Assembly: GCA_041389525.1 (NCBI GenBank)
Contig: JAWKRR010000006.1
Coordinates: forward strand, 1 to 64,000
Reading direction: 5' to 3'
Length of the DNA stretch: 64,000 bases
Source of the DNA: JACKFB01 sp041389525
GTDB lineage: Bacteria; Myxococcota_A; UBA9042; PHBI01; JACKFB01
Each line of letters opens with the position of its first letter. Position 1 is the first letter of the stretch. Under the pieces are notes generated by a model. The model searched no databases. It saw only the letters and a program-made list of their open reading frames with translations, and was not told where the DNA came from. This document shows, in pieces, positions 1 through 7,843 of this stretch. The position numbers and the translations under genes were made by a program.

Positions 1-209
1 TCGACGGCATCGAGTGGATCGACATGTTCCCGCTGAGCTCCGACGCCAACGGGAACTGGCTCAAGGGGACCAAGGACGAGCGGGGCGCGCGCGTCCGATA
101 TCGCCGCAGCGACGGCATTCACCTGACGCCGGAGGGCGCGGTGGTCGTGGCGGACCGGGTGATGCGCGACCTTGTGCAGCGCGGTCTGGCGGCTTGTGGT
201 CGGCTCTGA
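1..209 (+). CDS. SGNH-hydrolase-like protein, C-terminal fragment
   Basis: This is the 3' end of a gene that runs off the left edge; the reading frame enters at base 3 and ends at the TGA at 207-209. The visible 68 residues contain DGIHLTPEGA, which matches the Asp-x-x-His block V of SGNH/GDSL hydrolases (DUF459-type), where Asp and His complete the catalytic triad. The nucleophile Ser block and any signal peptide lie outside the window, so substrate and location cannot be judged. It is convergent with the oxidoreductase at 214-1173, with only 4 bp between the stops. Family assignment rests on one motif plus the typical closing helix (VVVADRVMRDL). Confidence 0.6.
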   Translation, partial: DGIEWIDMFPLSSDANGNWLKGTKDERGARVRYRRSDGIHLTPEGAVVVADRVMRDLVQRGLAACGRL

Positions 210-213
210 TCTG

Positions 214-1173
214 CTAGCTGCTAGCACGTCCTAGCGCGTCCCGCAGCGCACCCTCGAGCTCGGGGTGGGCGAAGCGGTGGCCGCGCTGCTCGAGCCGCCG
301 CGGCAAGACGCGGGCGCCGTCGAGCAGCAGCGACTGACCCATCTCGCCGAAGAGGCCACGCACCACGGCCGCCGGCAGCGGCAGGAAGGCGGGGCGGCGC
401 AGGACGCGGCCCAGGGTCTTGGCGAACTGGCGGTTGGTGACCGCGTGGGGCGTGACCGCGTTGACCGGGCCGGAGAGTCCGTCGTCCCAGATGGCCCGGT
501 GGAGGATGGCCACCAGGTCGCCGAGGCCGATCCAGCTCATCACCTGGTCGCCGCCGCCCACCGGCCCGCCGACGCCGGCCTTGAAAGGCGTCAGCATCTG
601 CGCCAGCGCGCCGCCCGCCGGGTCCAGCACGACGCCGATACGCACGCAGACCGTGCGGATGCCGGCGCGCTGGGCGGCCTCGGTGGCGTCCTCCCAGGCT
701 TGGCAGACCTCGGCCAAGAACCCATCGCCCGCCGCCGAGTCCTCGTCCACGGGCGCGTCGCCGCGGTCGCCGTAGAACCCGATGGCCGAGGCGGACACCA
801 ACACCCGCGGGCCGCCGCCGGGCAAGGCCTTCGCCATCGCCGAGGCCACCAAGCGCGTGCCCAGCTCGCGGCTCTCGACGATGCGCCGCTTCTTCTCGTC
901 GCTCCAGCGCCCCGAGATAGGCTCGCCCGCCAGATGCACCACCGCGTCGACCCCGATGAGCGAGGCGGGATCGAGCTTTTCTGCCCGCGGATCCCAGGCG
1001 ATGCCCTCGCCGCCGCCGCGCACAAGCGGGACCACCGTGTGCCCGCCCGCGCGCAAAAACCCAGCCAGCGCCTGCCCGACCATGCCGCTGGCGCCGCTGA
1101 TGGCCACGCGCCAGGGCTCAACGGTGCCGGCCTCGGCGTGGCGGGCGGCGGTCTCGGATTCGGGGGTGGGCAC
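214..1173 (-). CDS. TIGR01777 family NAD(P)-dependent epimerase/oxidoreductase
   Basis: A 319-aa protein of the extended short-chain dehydrogenase superfamily (YfcH/SulA-like). The Rossmann nucleotide-binding motif GASGMVG lies near residues 27-33. VVHLAGEPISGRWSDEKK and SASAIGFYGDRG are hallmark TIGR01777 segments. The last ~50 residues (PLPAAVVRGLFGEMGQ, then LEQRGHRF) fit the DUF1731 C-terminal domain. Length is normal (about 300). The start is a GTG at 1173; no later candidate precedes the Rossmann motif. The substrate of this family is not established; a cytosolic NAD(P)H-dependent role is inferred. It is transcribed divergently from the Hsp70-like gene, with 64 bp between the starts. 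Confidence 0.85.
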   Translation of the reverse strand: MPTPESETAARHAEAGTVEPWRVAISGASGMVGQALAGFLRAGGHTVVPLVRGGGEGIAWDPRAEKLDPASLIGVDAVVHLAGEPISGRWSDEKKRRIVESRELGTRLVASAMAKALPGGGPRVLVSASAIGFYGDRGDAPVDEDSAAGDGFLAEVCQAWEDATEAAQRAGIRTVCVRIGVVLDPAGGALAQMLTPFKAGVGGPVGGGDQVMSWIGLGDLVAILHRAIWDDGLSGPVNAVTPHAVTNRQFAKTLGRVLRRPAFLPLPAAVVRGLFGEMGQSLLLDGARVLPRRLEQRGHRFAHPELEGALRDALGRASS

Positions 1174-1237
1174 AGGCGCTCCGGGTCGTGGGCGGGCATG
1201 GTAGCGCGCGCCGGCGCGGGTGCGCTACAAGGGCGAG

Positions 1238-2929
1238 ATGAGCGGATGGGCCATCGATCTGGGCACGACGAACACTGGCGTCGCGCGGTGGGACGACGAC
1301 GCGGAGCGGCCGCGGCTGGTCGAGCTTCCCCGCGTGTGCCGGCAGCCCGGCGGCGAGGACCACCTGCAGGCGCCGCGGCTGGTGCCCTCGGCGACGGAGC
1401 TGGTCGCGCGAAAGGGGCTGTGGGCGCGGCTCAGCGCTGGGCGGGTGCTGGGGCGGCTGGTGCTGGGCGGCGACGGCGCGCTCATCGGGCGGCCAGCGCT
1501 CGAGCGCAGCGAGGGCGAGCGGCGGCCGGCCTTCGTGCCCAGCTTCAAGCGCTGGCTGGCCCGGGACGCGCTGCACGTCATGGCAAGCGCTGGCGGGCAA
1601 AGCTGGACCGCCCGCGAGGTGGCCCACGCGTTCTTGCGGCAGCTGCTGGTCGAGGTGCGGCGCGAGACCGGCGAGCGCATCCGCGACCTGGTCATCACGA
1701 CGCCGGTGGACACCTACGAGTCGTACCGCGCGGAGCTACAGGGCGTGGCGAAGCGGCTGGGCGTGCGGCGGCTGCGCTTCCTCGACGAGCCGGTGGCGGC
1801 CGCCCTGGGCTACGACCTGGGCCCCCGCGCGGTCCGCCGCGTCCTGGTCATCGATTTCGGCGCCGGCACCCTCGACGTCGCGCTGGTCACCCTGACCCCC
1901 AAGGGCACCCTCGCGGGCACCTGCGACGTGGTGGCCAAAGAGGGCCGCCCCATCGGCGGAAACGACGTCGACCGCTGGCTGCTGGAGGACTTCTGCCGGC
2001 GCCTGGACTACCCGCTGCGCGAAGACGACGGCAGCGAGGAGGGCCGCTTCTGGTACCGCCTGATGCTGGACGAGGCGCGGCGCGTGAAAGAGGCGCTCTT
2101 CTTCGACGAGGAGGCGCCCTTCGACCTGACGCCGCCTGAGGAATTGAGGCGGTTCGAGGCCGTCGTCCGCGGCGCCACCACCGAGCTGACCGTCACCCGC
2201 GACGAGGTCATCGCGCTGCTGACCGAGCGCGGCCTCGACGAGGCGCTCGAGGCCTGCGTCGACGGGGTGCTGGCCCAGGCCGCCGAGCAGGGCCTGTCCC
2301 CCGATTCCATCGACGACGTCTTGTTGGTCGGGGGCTCGACGCTCTTGCCGGGTGTGTACCCGCGCGTCGAGGCGCGCTTCGGCCGCGACCGCGTGCGCGC
2401 GTGGAAACCCTTCGAGGCCGTGGCCTGGGGCGCCGCCACCTTCGCCGCCGGCCGCTTCTCGCAGTCCGACCACATCGTCCACGACTACGCGCTGATGACC
2501 TTCGACCGCGGCACCCACGAGCCGCGCTACGACGTCATCATCGGCCGCGGCACCCGCGCGCCGACCCGCCCCGACCAGTGGAAGCAGACCGTCGTGCCCC
2601 TGTGCCTGCGCGGCGAGCCCGAGACCACCTTCAAGCTGGTCATCTGCGAGCTCGGGCGCGCCTGGGCCGGCGAGGACCGCGTCGCCCACGGCACCGACGG
2701 ACGCCTCCACCGGCTCAGCGCCGCAACCAACAAGACTTTAGTCGTCCCGCTGAACGCCTCGAACCCCACCCTGGGCACGCTGAGCCCGCCGCACCCGCCG
2801 GGCGACCGCACCCCGCGCCTCGAGCTCGCCTTCGGGGTCAACGAAGACCGCTGGCTCATCGCGACGGTGCGCGACCTGAAAACCAGGCGGGTGTTGATGA
2901 AAGAGGAGCCCGTGGTCCGCCTTCTGTGA
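1238..2929 (+). CDS. Hsp70-family ATPase with truncated substrate-binding region
   Basis: A 563-aa DnaK-related protein. The phosphate-1 motif DLGTTNTG (residues ~6-13), phosphate-2 motif VIDFGAGTLDVALV (~203) and adenosine motif LLVGGSTLLPG (~362) define an actin/Hsp70 ATPase fold, and EPVAAALGY precedes phosphate-2 as in DnaK. After the ATPase (~390) only ~170 residues remain. They could form a beta-type substrate domain, but there is no recognisable alpha-helical lid or DnaK C-terminal tail. Start chosen at ATG 1238, six residues before the ATP loop; an in-frame GTG at 1220 is the alternative. It is probably not the housekeeping DnaK, as no GrpE or DnaJ gene lies nearby. Its role as a specialised chaperone or protein-assembly ATPase is inferred. 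Confidence 0.85.
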   Translation: MSGWAIDLGTTNTGVARWDDDAERPRLVELPRVCRQPGGEDHLQAPRLVPSATELVARKGLWARLSAGRVLGRLVLGGDGALIGRPALERSEGERRPAFVPSFKRWLARDALHVMASAGGQSWTAREVAHAFLRQLLVEVRRETGERIRDLVITTPVDTYESYRAELQGVAKRLGVRRLRFLDEPVAAALGYDLGPRAVRRVLVIDFGAGTLDVALVTLTPKGTLAGTCDVVAKEGRPIGGNDVDRWLLEDFCRRLDYPLREDDGSEEGRFWYRLMLDEARRVKEALFFDEEAPFDLTPPEELRRFEAVVRGATTELTVTRDEVIALLTERGLDEALEACVDGVLAQAAEQGLSPDSIDDVLLVGGSTLLPGVYPRVEARFGRDRVRAWKPFEAVAWGAATFAAGRFSQSDHIVHDYALMTFDRGTHEPRYDVIIGRGTRAPTRPDQWKQTVVPLCLRGEPETTFKLVICELGRAWAGEDRVAHGTDGRLHRLSAATNKTLVVPLNASNPTLGTLSPPHPPGDRTPRLELAFGVNEDRWLIATVRDLKTRRVLMKEEPVVRLL

Positions 2930-3009
2930 CCCGCGCGACCGCGGCGCGCGCCTTGTCATCGCGTGCCCGCTGGTCCAGATTCGAGCCCGCCACCGACCGG
3001 AGAGAATCG

Positions 3010-4119
3010 ATGAAGAGCCGCGCCGCTGTTGCATTTGCCGTGGGTAAACCCCTGGAAGTCGTCGAGATCGACGTCGCCCCGCCCCGCCGCGGCGAGGTCC
3101 TGGTCCGCATCACCCACACCGGCGTCTGCCACACCGACGCCTTCACCCTCAGCGGCGACGACCCCGAGGGCCTCTTCCCGGCCGTGCTGGGCCACGAGGG
3201 CGCCGGCATCGTCGTCGAGCTTGGCGAGGGCGTGACCAGCGTGGCGGTCGGCGACCACGTCATCCCGCTCTACACGGCCGAGTGCCGCGAATGTAAGTTC
3301 TGCAAGTCCGGCAAGACCAATCTTTGCCAAGCCGTGCGCGCCACCCAGGGCAAGGGCCTGATGCCCGACGGCACCTCGCGCTTCTCGTATCAGGGCAAGC
3401 CGCTCTTCCATTACATGGGGTGCAGCACCTTCAGCGAGTACACGGTGGTGCCCGAGATCTCGCTGGCCAAGATCAACCCGGCCGCGCCCGCCGAGAAGGT
3501 CTGCCTGCTGGGCTGCGGCGTCACGACCGGCATCGGCGCGGTGCACAACACGGCGAAGGTGCAGCCCGGCGACTCCGTGGCGGTCTTCGGCCTCGGCGGC
3601 ATCGGCCTCGCCGTCCTCCAGGGCGCCCGCCAAGCCAAGGCCGGCCGCATCATCGGCATCGACATCAACCCCAGCAAGTTCGCGCTGGCCAAGGAGATGG
3701 GCGCGACCGACTGCGTGAACCCGAAGGACCACGCCAAGCCGATTCAGGAGGTCATCGTCGAGCTGACCGACGGCGGCGTGGACTTCAGCTTCGAGTGCGT
3801 CGGCAACGTCGACCTCATGCGGGCAGCGCTCGAGTGCTGCCACAAGGGCTGGGGCGAGAGCATCATCATCGGCGTCGCGGGCGCCGGTCAGGAGATCCGA
3901 ACGCGGCCCTTTCAGCTGGTGACCGGGCGGGTCTGGCGCGGCTCGGCCTTCGGCGGCGTGCGCGGGCGCACCGAGCTCCCCGGCATGGTCGAGCAGGCCA
4001 TGCGTGGCGAGATTCAGCTGGATCCCTTCGTGACCCACACGATGCCGCTCGAGCGCATCAACGAGGCGTTCGACCTGATGCACGATGGCAAGTCCATCCG
4101 CACGGTCATTCACTTCTAG
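3010..4119 (+). CDS. frmA: S-(hydroxymethyl)glutathione dehydrogenase / class III alcohol dehydrogenase
   Basis: A 369-aa zinc-dependent MDR dehydrogenase that oxidises S-hydroxymethylglutathione (the glutathione adduct of formaldehyde) to S-formylglutathione with NAD. Visible: catalytic-zinc ligands in TGVCHTD and LGHEGAG, the four-Cys structural-zinc loop CRECKFC...C (~residues 95-110), and the NAD-binding GLGGIGLAVLQGAR (~196) followed by the acidic residue in GIDINPSKF. The segments SFECVGNVDLMRAALE and PFQLVTGRVWRGSAFGG are typical of class III enzymes, and length matches the family (~370). ATG 3010 follows GGAGAG. The next gene is S-formylglutathione hydrolase, the following pathway step, so formaldehyde detoxification is well supported. 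A DNA inverted repeat lies between the two genes. Confidence 0.93.
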   Translation: MKSRAAVAFAVGKPLEVVEIDVAPPRRGEVLVRITHTGVCHTDAFTLSGDDPEGLFPAVLGHEGAGIVVELGEGVTSVAVGDHVIPLYTAECRECKFCKSGKTNLCQAVRATQGKGLMPDGTSRFSYQGKPLFHYMGCSTFSEYTVVPEISLAKINPAAPAEKVCLLGCGVTTGIGAVHNTAKVQPGDSVAVFGLGGIGLAVLQGARQAKAGRIIGIDINPSKFALAKEMGATDCVNPKDHAKPIQEVIVELTDGGVDFSFECVGNVDLMRAALECCHKGWGESIIIGVAGAGQEIRTRPFQLVTGRVWRGSAFGGVRGRTELPGMVEQAMRGEIQLDPFVTHTMPLERINEAFDLMHDGKSIRTVIHF

Positions 4120-4194
4120 TCCCTTGGTCCCTTCCATCCAAAATCCCGCTCGATACTGGCGGGACTTGTCTCACGTTTGCGGAGTCACCTTGAT

Positions 4195-4248
4195 TCGCGC
4201 CAAGACGCCAAGGACGCGCGCTCTTGGCGCCTTGGCGTCTTGGCGCGA
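4195..4248. repeat. Inverted repeat built from 8-mers (cttggcgN), possible REP-like element or terminator
   Basis: Two perfect 18-bp arms (4195-4212 and 4231-4248) flank an 18-nt loop. The right side is three tandem copies of cttggcg plus one variable base (4223-4246). The left side is two copies in the opposite orientation. It lies between the two formaldehyde-pathway genes, 75 bp after one stop and 43 bp before the next start. A strong cruciform or RNA hairpin is expected. There is no T-tract, so a classical Rho-independent terminator is not certain; an interspersed palindromic repeat is the alternative. Confidence 0.7.
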
Positions 4249-4291
4249 CCCATTTGGTTCTGGCTCCGCCAGATTGGGTAGGTGGTAGCTG

Positions 4292-5131
4292 ATGAATCGC
4301 ATCGAAGAGCGGGCCTGCTTCGGCGGGCGGCAAGAGGTCTGGGAGCACGCCTCGGAGGCCCTGGACTGCACGATGCGCTTCGGCGTGTTTCTGCCGCCCC
4401 AGGCGACCCGCCGGCCCTGCCCGGTCGTGTATTTCTTGAGCGGGCTGACCTGCACCGAGCAGAACTTCATCACCAAGGCGGGCGCACAGCGGGTCGCGGC
4501 CGATCTCGGGCTGGTGATCGTCGCGCCGGACACCAGCCCGCGCGGCGACGCGGTGGCCGACGCCGAGGGCTACGATATCGGCAAGGGCGCGGGCTTCTAC
4601 CTGAACGCGACGCGCGAGCCTTGGGCGCAGCACTACCGGATGGCGGACTACATCACGGCGGAGCTGCCGGCGGTGGTGCAGGGCCAGTTCCCGGTCGACG
4701 GGCGCCGAGGCGTGTGCGGACACTCCATGGGCGGGCACGGCGCGCTGGTGCTGGCGCTGCGAAACCCGGGCCTCTACCAGAGCGTGTCCGCGCTGGCGCC
4801 CATCGTCGCGCCGACGCAGGTCCCGTGGGGCGAGAAGGCCTTCGCCGCCTACCTGGGCGACGACCGCGAGGCGTGGAAGGAGTGGGACGCCTGCGAGCTG
4901 GTGGCGACCGCCGAGGAGCGGCTGCCGCTGCTGGTGGACCAGGGCTCGGCCGACGACTTCTTGGCGACCCAACTACAGCCCGAACGCCTCGACGCGGCCT
5001 GTAAAAAAGCGGGGCACCCGCTGACCCTGCGCGTGCAGCCGGGCTACGACCACAGCTACTACTTCATCGCGACCTTCATCGGCGACCACCTGGCGCACCA
5101 CGCGAAGGCTTTGGGAGCCGTGCGGGGCTGA
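4292..5131 (+). CDS. fghA: S-formylglutathione hydrolase
   Basis: A 279-aa esterase-D family alpha/beta hydrolase that splits S-formylglutathione into formate and glutathione, completing formaldehyde oxidation. The nucleophile elbow GHSMGGHGAL lies near residue 145. Further conserved segments are PVVYFLSGLTCTEQNF, VAPDTSPRG, GAGFYLNAT and the C-terminal HSYYFIATFIGDH carrying the catalytic His. Length matches the ~280-aa family norm. The start is ATG 4292. It follows frmA by 172 bp in the same orientation, interrupted by the inverted repeat at 4195-4248, so co-transcription is plausible but could be modulated there. It is convergent with the antiporter gene at 5144-6853. Confidence 0.94.
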   Translation: MNRIEERACFGGRQEVWEHASEALDCTMRFGVFLPPQATRRPCPVVYFLSGLTCTEQNFITKAGAQRVAADLGLVIVAPDTSPRGDAVADAEGYDIGKGAGFYLNATREPWAQHYRMADYITAELPAVVQGQFPVDGRRGVCGHSMGGHGALVLALRNPGLYQSVSALAPIVAPTQVPWGEKAFAAYLGDDREAWKEWDACELVATAEERLPLLVDQGSADDFLATQLQPERLDAACKKAGHPLTLRVQPGYDHSYYFIATFIGDHLAHHAKALGAVRG

Positions 5132-5143
5132 GTCCTCGGGCGG

Positions 5144-6853
5144 TCAGCCGTGGCCGTCGTCGTGGGTCTCGGCGCGCAGGTGGGCGAGCAGCTCGGTGTA
5201 GCTGGTGACGCTCGAGAGCAGCTCGACCGCGCGGCCGCCGCCGAAGCACTGGGCGGCGTGGGCGATGAGCTCGAGCTGGACGTTGGGCTCAGCGCTCGGG
5301 GTGAGCAGCAGGCAGAGGACGTGGCAGCGGGTGCCGTCGGGGCAGTCGAAGTCGACGCCTTCGTGGTGCAGGCCGACGGCGACGACGGGCCTGTCGAGGG
5401 TGTCGAGGGCGGCGTGGGGGACGGCGAGGGATTCGCCGATTCCGGTAGGCATCATCTGCTCGCGAGCCCAGACGGCGAGCTCGATGGTGGCGGCGGGGAG
5501 GCGGGCGGATTCGGCGGCGATGGCGGCGAGCTCGGCGATGGCGCCGGGGCGGTCGGGAGCGGTGAGGCGCGGGGCGAAGGCGGACGGCGCGAGGAAGGCG
5601 GAGAGCTGGCGAGGTCGCTGCTGGCGCAGCACGCGCATCATGGCGGGGCCGCTGAAGGCGCTGGTGACCAGGGCCATGACCACGAGGGCGACGAAGAGCG
5701 GCTCGTCGATGATGCCGAGGGACTGGGCGAGCAGGGCGAAGATGATCTCCATGGCGCCGCGGGCGTTCATGGCGAAGCCGATGGCCAGGGCGTGGCGCGG
5801 CGGCATGCCGGCGAGGCGGGCGCCGCCGCCGCAGCCCACCAGCTTGCCGACGGTGGCGATGGCGAGGACGACCAGGACGAGGCCGGGGTCGAAGGCGGCC
5901 GCGAAGTCGACGTAGAGGCCGATACTCCCGAAGAAAATGGGGGCCAGGGCCGAGCTGACGAAGTGGTCGATGGTGCGGCGGGTGGTCACCCGGAGGTGGC
6001 GCGAGTCGCCCAAGGCCACGCCGGCCATGAAGGCGCCGAAGATGGCGTGGACGCCGATCCACTCGGTGAGGGCTGCGCAGGCGAGGGCGACGGCGATGGT
6101 CAGGCTGAGCACGCCGCCGGGCCAGCTCGTGTAGGCCTGGACCAAGGGCAGGGCGCGGTGGGCCAGCCAGCGGAAGACCGTGACCATGAAGGCGACGAAG
6201 GCCAAGGTCGCGCCGATGGTGCCGCCGATGGACAGGTCGTGGCTGGTCTCGCCGCCGGCCATGGCGATGATGACGGCGAAGACGATCCAGCCGACCAGGT
6301 CGTCGACGATGGCCGAGGCCATGACGACCATGCCGATGTCGCTGCGGTACAGGCGCAGGTCCAGCAGGGTCTTGGCGATGATGGGGAGGGCGGAGATCGA
6401 CAGCGCCGCGCCGAGGAAGAGCGCGTGGACCACGGGGTCGGCGTCGCCCGGGCCGCCGATGAGCGCGGGCGCGAACCAGGCGAGGCCGGCGCCGACCAGG
6501 AAGGGCACGATGATGCCCGAGAGGCTGACGACGGTGGCGGCGCGGCCCTGGCGCAGCACGCGCTGCAGGTCGACCTCGAGGCCGGCGACTAGCAGGAAGA
6601 GGGTGACCGCGAGGAGGCGGACGCCGTCGAGCAGCATGCGCGCGGCGCCCTCTTCGGGGAAGAGACCCGCGTGGAGGTCGGGGAGTGCCGCGCCGAGCGC
6701 GGTCGGGCCCAGCAGGACGCCGGCGATGATCTCGCCGAGCACGGCGGGCTGCCCGAGGCGCAGGGCGAGCTCGCCGAGGAGGCGGGCCGCCACGAGGATG
6801 GCGGCGAGCCCCAGCAGGAACACGACGACGTCATGAGGTCCTGCACCGTGCAC
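5144..6853 (-). CDS. Cation:proton antiporter (CPA2-like) fused to a PTS EIIA type-2 domain
   Basis: A 569-aa inner-membrane protein. Residues ~8-385 hold about twelve hydrophobic segments of the monovalent cation:proton antiporter fold. GEIIAGVLLGPTALG near the start and the acidic pair in SAIVDDLVGWIVFAV (~190) are typical of CPA transporters. The C-terminal ~150 residues are a soluble PTS EIIA-2 domain with TGIGESLAVPHA, where the His is the phospho-acceptor position in this family. The known KefB/C architecture carries an RCK domain instead, so a PTS-type regulatory domain is a notable replacement: transport could respond to phosphotransfer or nitrogen-PTS state (inference). The start is GTG 6853. 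No other PTS gene is in the window. Confidence 0.85.
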   Translation of the reverse strand: MHGAGPHDVVVFLLGLAAILVAARLLGELALRLGQPAVLGEIIAGVLLGPTALGAALPDLHAGLFPEEGAARMLLDGVRLLAVTLFLLVAGLEVDLQRVLRQGRAATVVSLSGIIVPFLVGAGLAWFAPALIGGPGDADPVVHALFLGAALSISALPIIAKTLLDLRLYRSDIGMVVMASAIVDDLVGWIVFAVIIAMAGGETSHDLSIGGTIGATLAFVAFMVTVFRWLAHRALPLVQAYTSWPGGVLSLTIAVALACAALTEWIGVHAIFGAFMAGVALGDSRHLRVTTRRTIDHFVSSALAPIFFGSIGLYVDFAAAFDPGLVLVVLAIATVGKLVGCGGGARLAGMPPRHALAIGFAMNARGAMEIIFALLAQSLGIIDEPLFVALVVMALVTSAFSGPAMMRVLRQQRPRQLSAFLAPSAFAPRLTAPDRPGAIAELAAIAAESARLPAATIELAVWAREQMMPTGIGESLAVPHAALDTLDRPVVAVGLHHEGVDFDCPDGTRCHVLCLLLTPSAEPNVQLELIAHAAQCFGGGRAVELLSSVTSYTELLAHLRAETHDDGHG

Positions 6854-7075
6854 GCCGACCCGCCGCGCCAGAGAGAGACGACTTCGATAAGGGCGAAGCT
6901 ACAGCCGGTGGGCCGGACCGGTCACGGCAAATCGGCGGGGAGGCTCGGGCCGCTGCGGTCCCCCCGACGGGCGCGCCGGTCGGGCGCCCCGTTTGGGTGT
7001 GACTGTCACGGGACACATGTCCCACATCGGACAGCGCAGAGATCGTAACCGCCTGTAATCATAAGCCCCAGGAGC

Positions 7076-7091
7076 TGGCACGCATTATGCT
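7076..7091 (+). promoter_or_regulatory. Candidate sigma54 (-24/-12) promoter
   Basis: The sequence TGGCACGCATTATGCT carries GG and GC dinucleotides separated by exactly 10 nt and matches the sigma54 consensus TGGCACG-N4-TTGCW except for one base. It ends 40 bp before the ATG of the lipoprotein at 7132. Enhancer-binding sites were not identified. Confidence 0.4.
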
Positions 7092-7131
7092 CCGTAGTTC
7101 GGCATCTGCCACTCGCCATCCGGAGGCCCCC

Positions 7132-7758
7132 ATGATGCTGCGCACACTTACCGTCGCTGTCGCCGCCCTCTTCGCTTTCCCGGCCGTGGGCTGCGACGGG
7201 GACACCGATGACCGGACCTCCAACGAGGCCGCGCTGACCATCGACCTGAACACGGCCAACAAGGTCGGCGACATGGCCGAGATCCACTTGCCAATTCAGC
7301 TCACGCTGGACGCGGAGTACTTGCGCGCGTACCTCGCGGGACAGGCGGGGGACATCGGCGCCGCGAACCCGGATTGGGGCAAGGCCGGCGGGGCGAGCGA
7401 GCCGGTGATCCGCATCGACGCTGACCTCGTCACGCCGCAGGTGGTCGGCGGGCTCAACGACGCCGAGCTGAACTCGCCCATGGTCACCGTCCGGCTGCTG
7501 CCCGGCGAGCTGACCTGGCAGAAGGAGACGTCGCGCCGCTCGCACATCGCCCAGGGCCTGCTCCACACGCTGCTGCACCCCGTGGGCTACTGCGCCTCCT
7601 CGGATAGCCAGGAGTGCGTTGTGCATTTGGAGATGGTCGTGCAGTTCGACCCGTCGGTGACTGACATGTCCGCGGCGGCCGTGGCGAAGGTCCATGTGCA
7701 GATGGACTCGGCCGACAATGGTGTGGGCGCCGCGCCGCTGGTTGTCGCTTTCGAGTAG
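7132..7758 (+). CDS. Lipoprotein of unknown function
   Basis: A 208-aa protein with a lipoprotein signal peptide: two Met, a hydrophobic stretch, then FPAVGC with the acylated Cys near residue 21, followed by DGDTDD. The Asp directly after the Cys could affect inner- versus outer-membrane sorting. The mature part alternates polar and hydrophobic strands (IDLNTANKVGD, VTVRLLPGEL, VHLEMVVQFD, AKVHVQMDS) and looks like a small beta-rich domain; no family is recognised. The start is ATG 7132 or 7135, after a GGAGG at 7122. A sigma54-like promoter lies at 7076-7091 and a terminator-like hairpin follows at 7783-7812, so it is probably transcribed alone. Confidence 0.7.
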   Translation: MMLRTLTVAVAALFAFPAVGCDGDTDDRTSNEAALTIDLNTANKVGDMAEIHLPIQLTLDAEYLRAYLAGQAGDIGAANPDWGKAGGASEPVIRIDADLVTPQVVGGLNDAELNSPMVTVRLLPGELTWQKETSRRSHIAQGLLHTLLHPVGYCASSDSQECVVHLEMVVQFDPSVTDMSAAAVAKVHVQMDSADNGVGAAPLVVAFE

Positions 7759-7782
7759 CAAGCCGAGGCGACAATCGCGGGA

Positions 7783-7812
7783 CAACGGCCTCAGCGGGAG
7801 CTGGGGCCGTTG
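7783..7812 (+). terminator. Terminator-like hairpin
   Basis: A 12-bp stem (left arm begins caacggcc, right arm ends ggccgttg, with one T/G wobble) closes a 6-nt loop 25 bp after the stop of the lipoprotein at 7132-7758. A short T-containing stretch (ctcgtttg) follows. It lies between two convergent genes. Confidence 0.55.
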
Positions 7813-7843
7813 CTCGTTTGGGGGGCGCCGAGGCGGGCGCTGC

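Noticed and set aside
5150..6592. A 480-codon plus-strand open frame
   Set aside because: Gly/Asp/Glu-rich shadow of the antiporter gene, without membrane segments or known domain.
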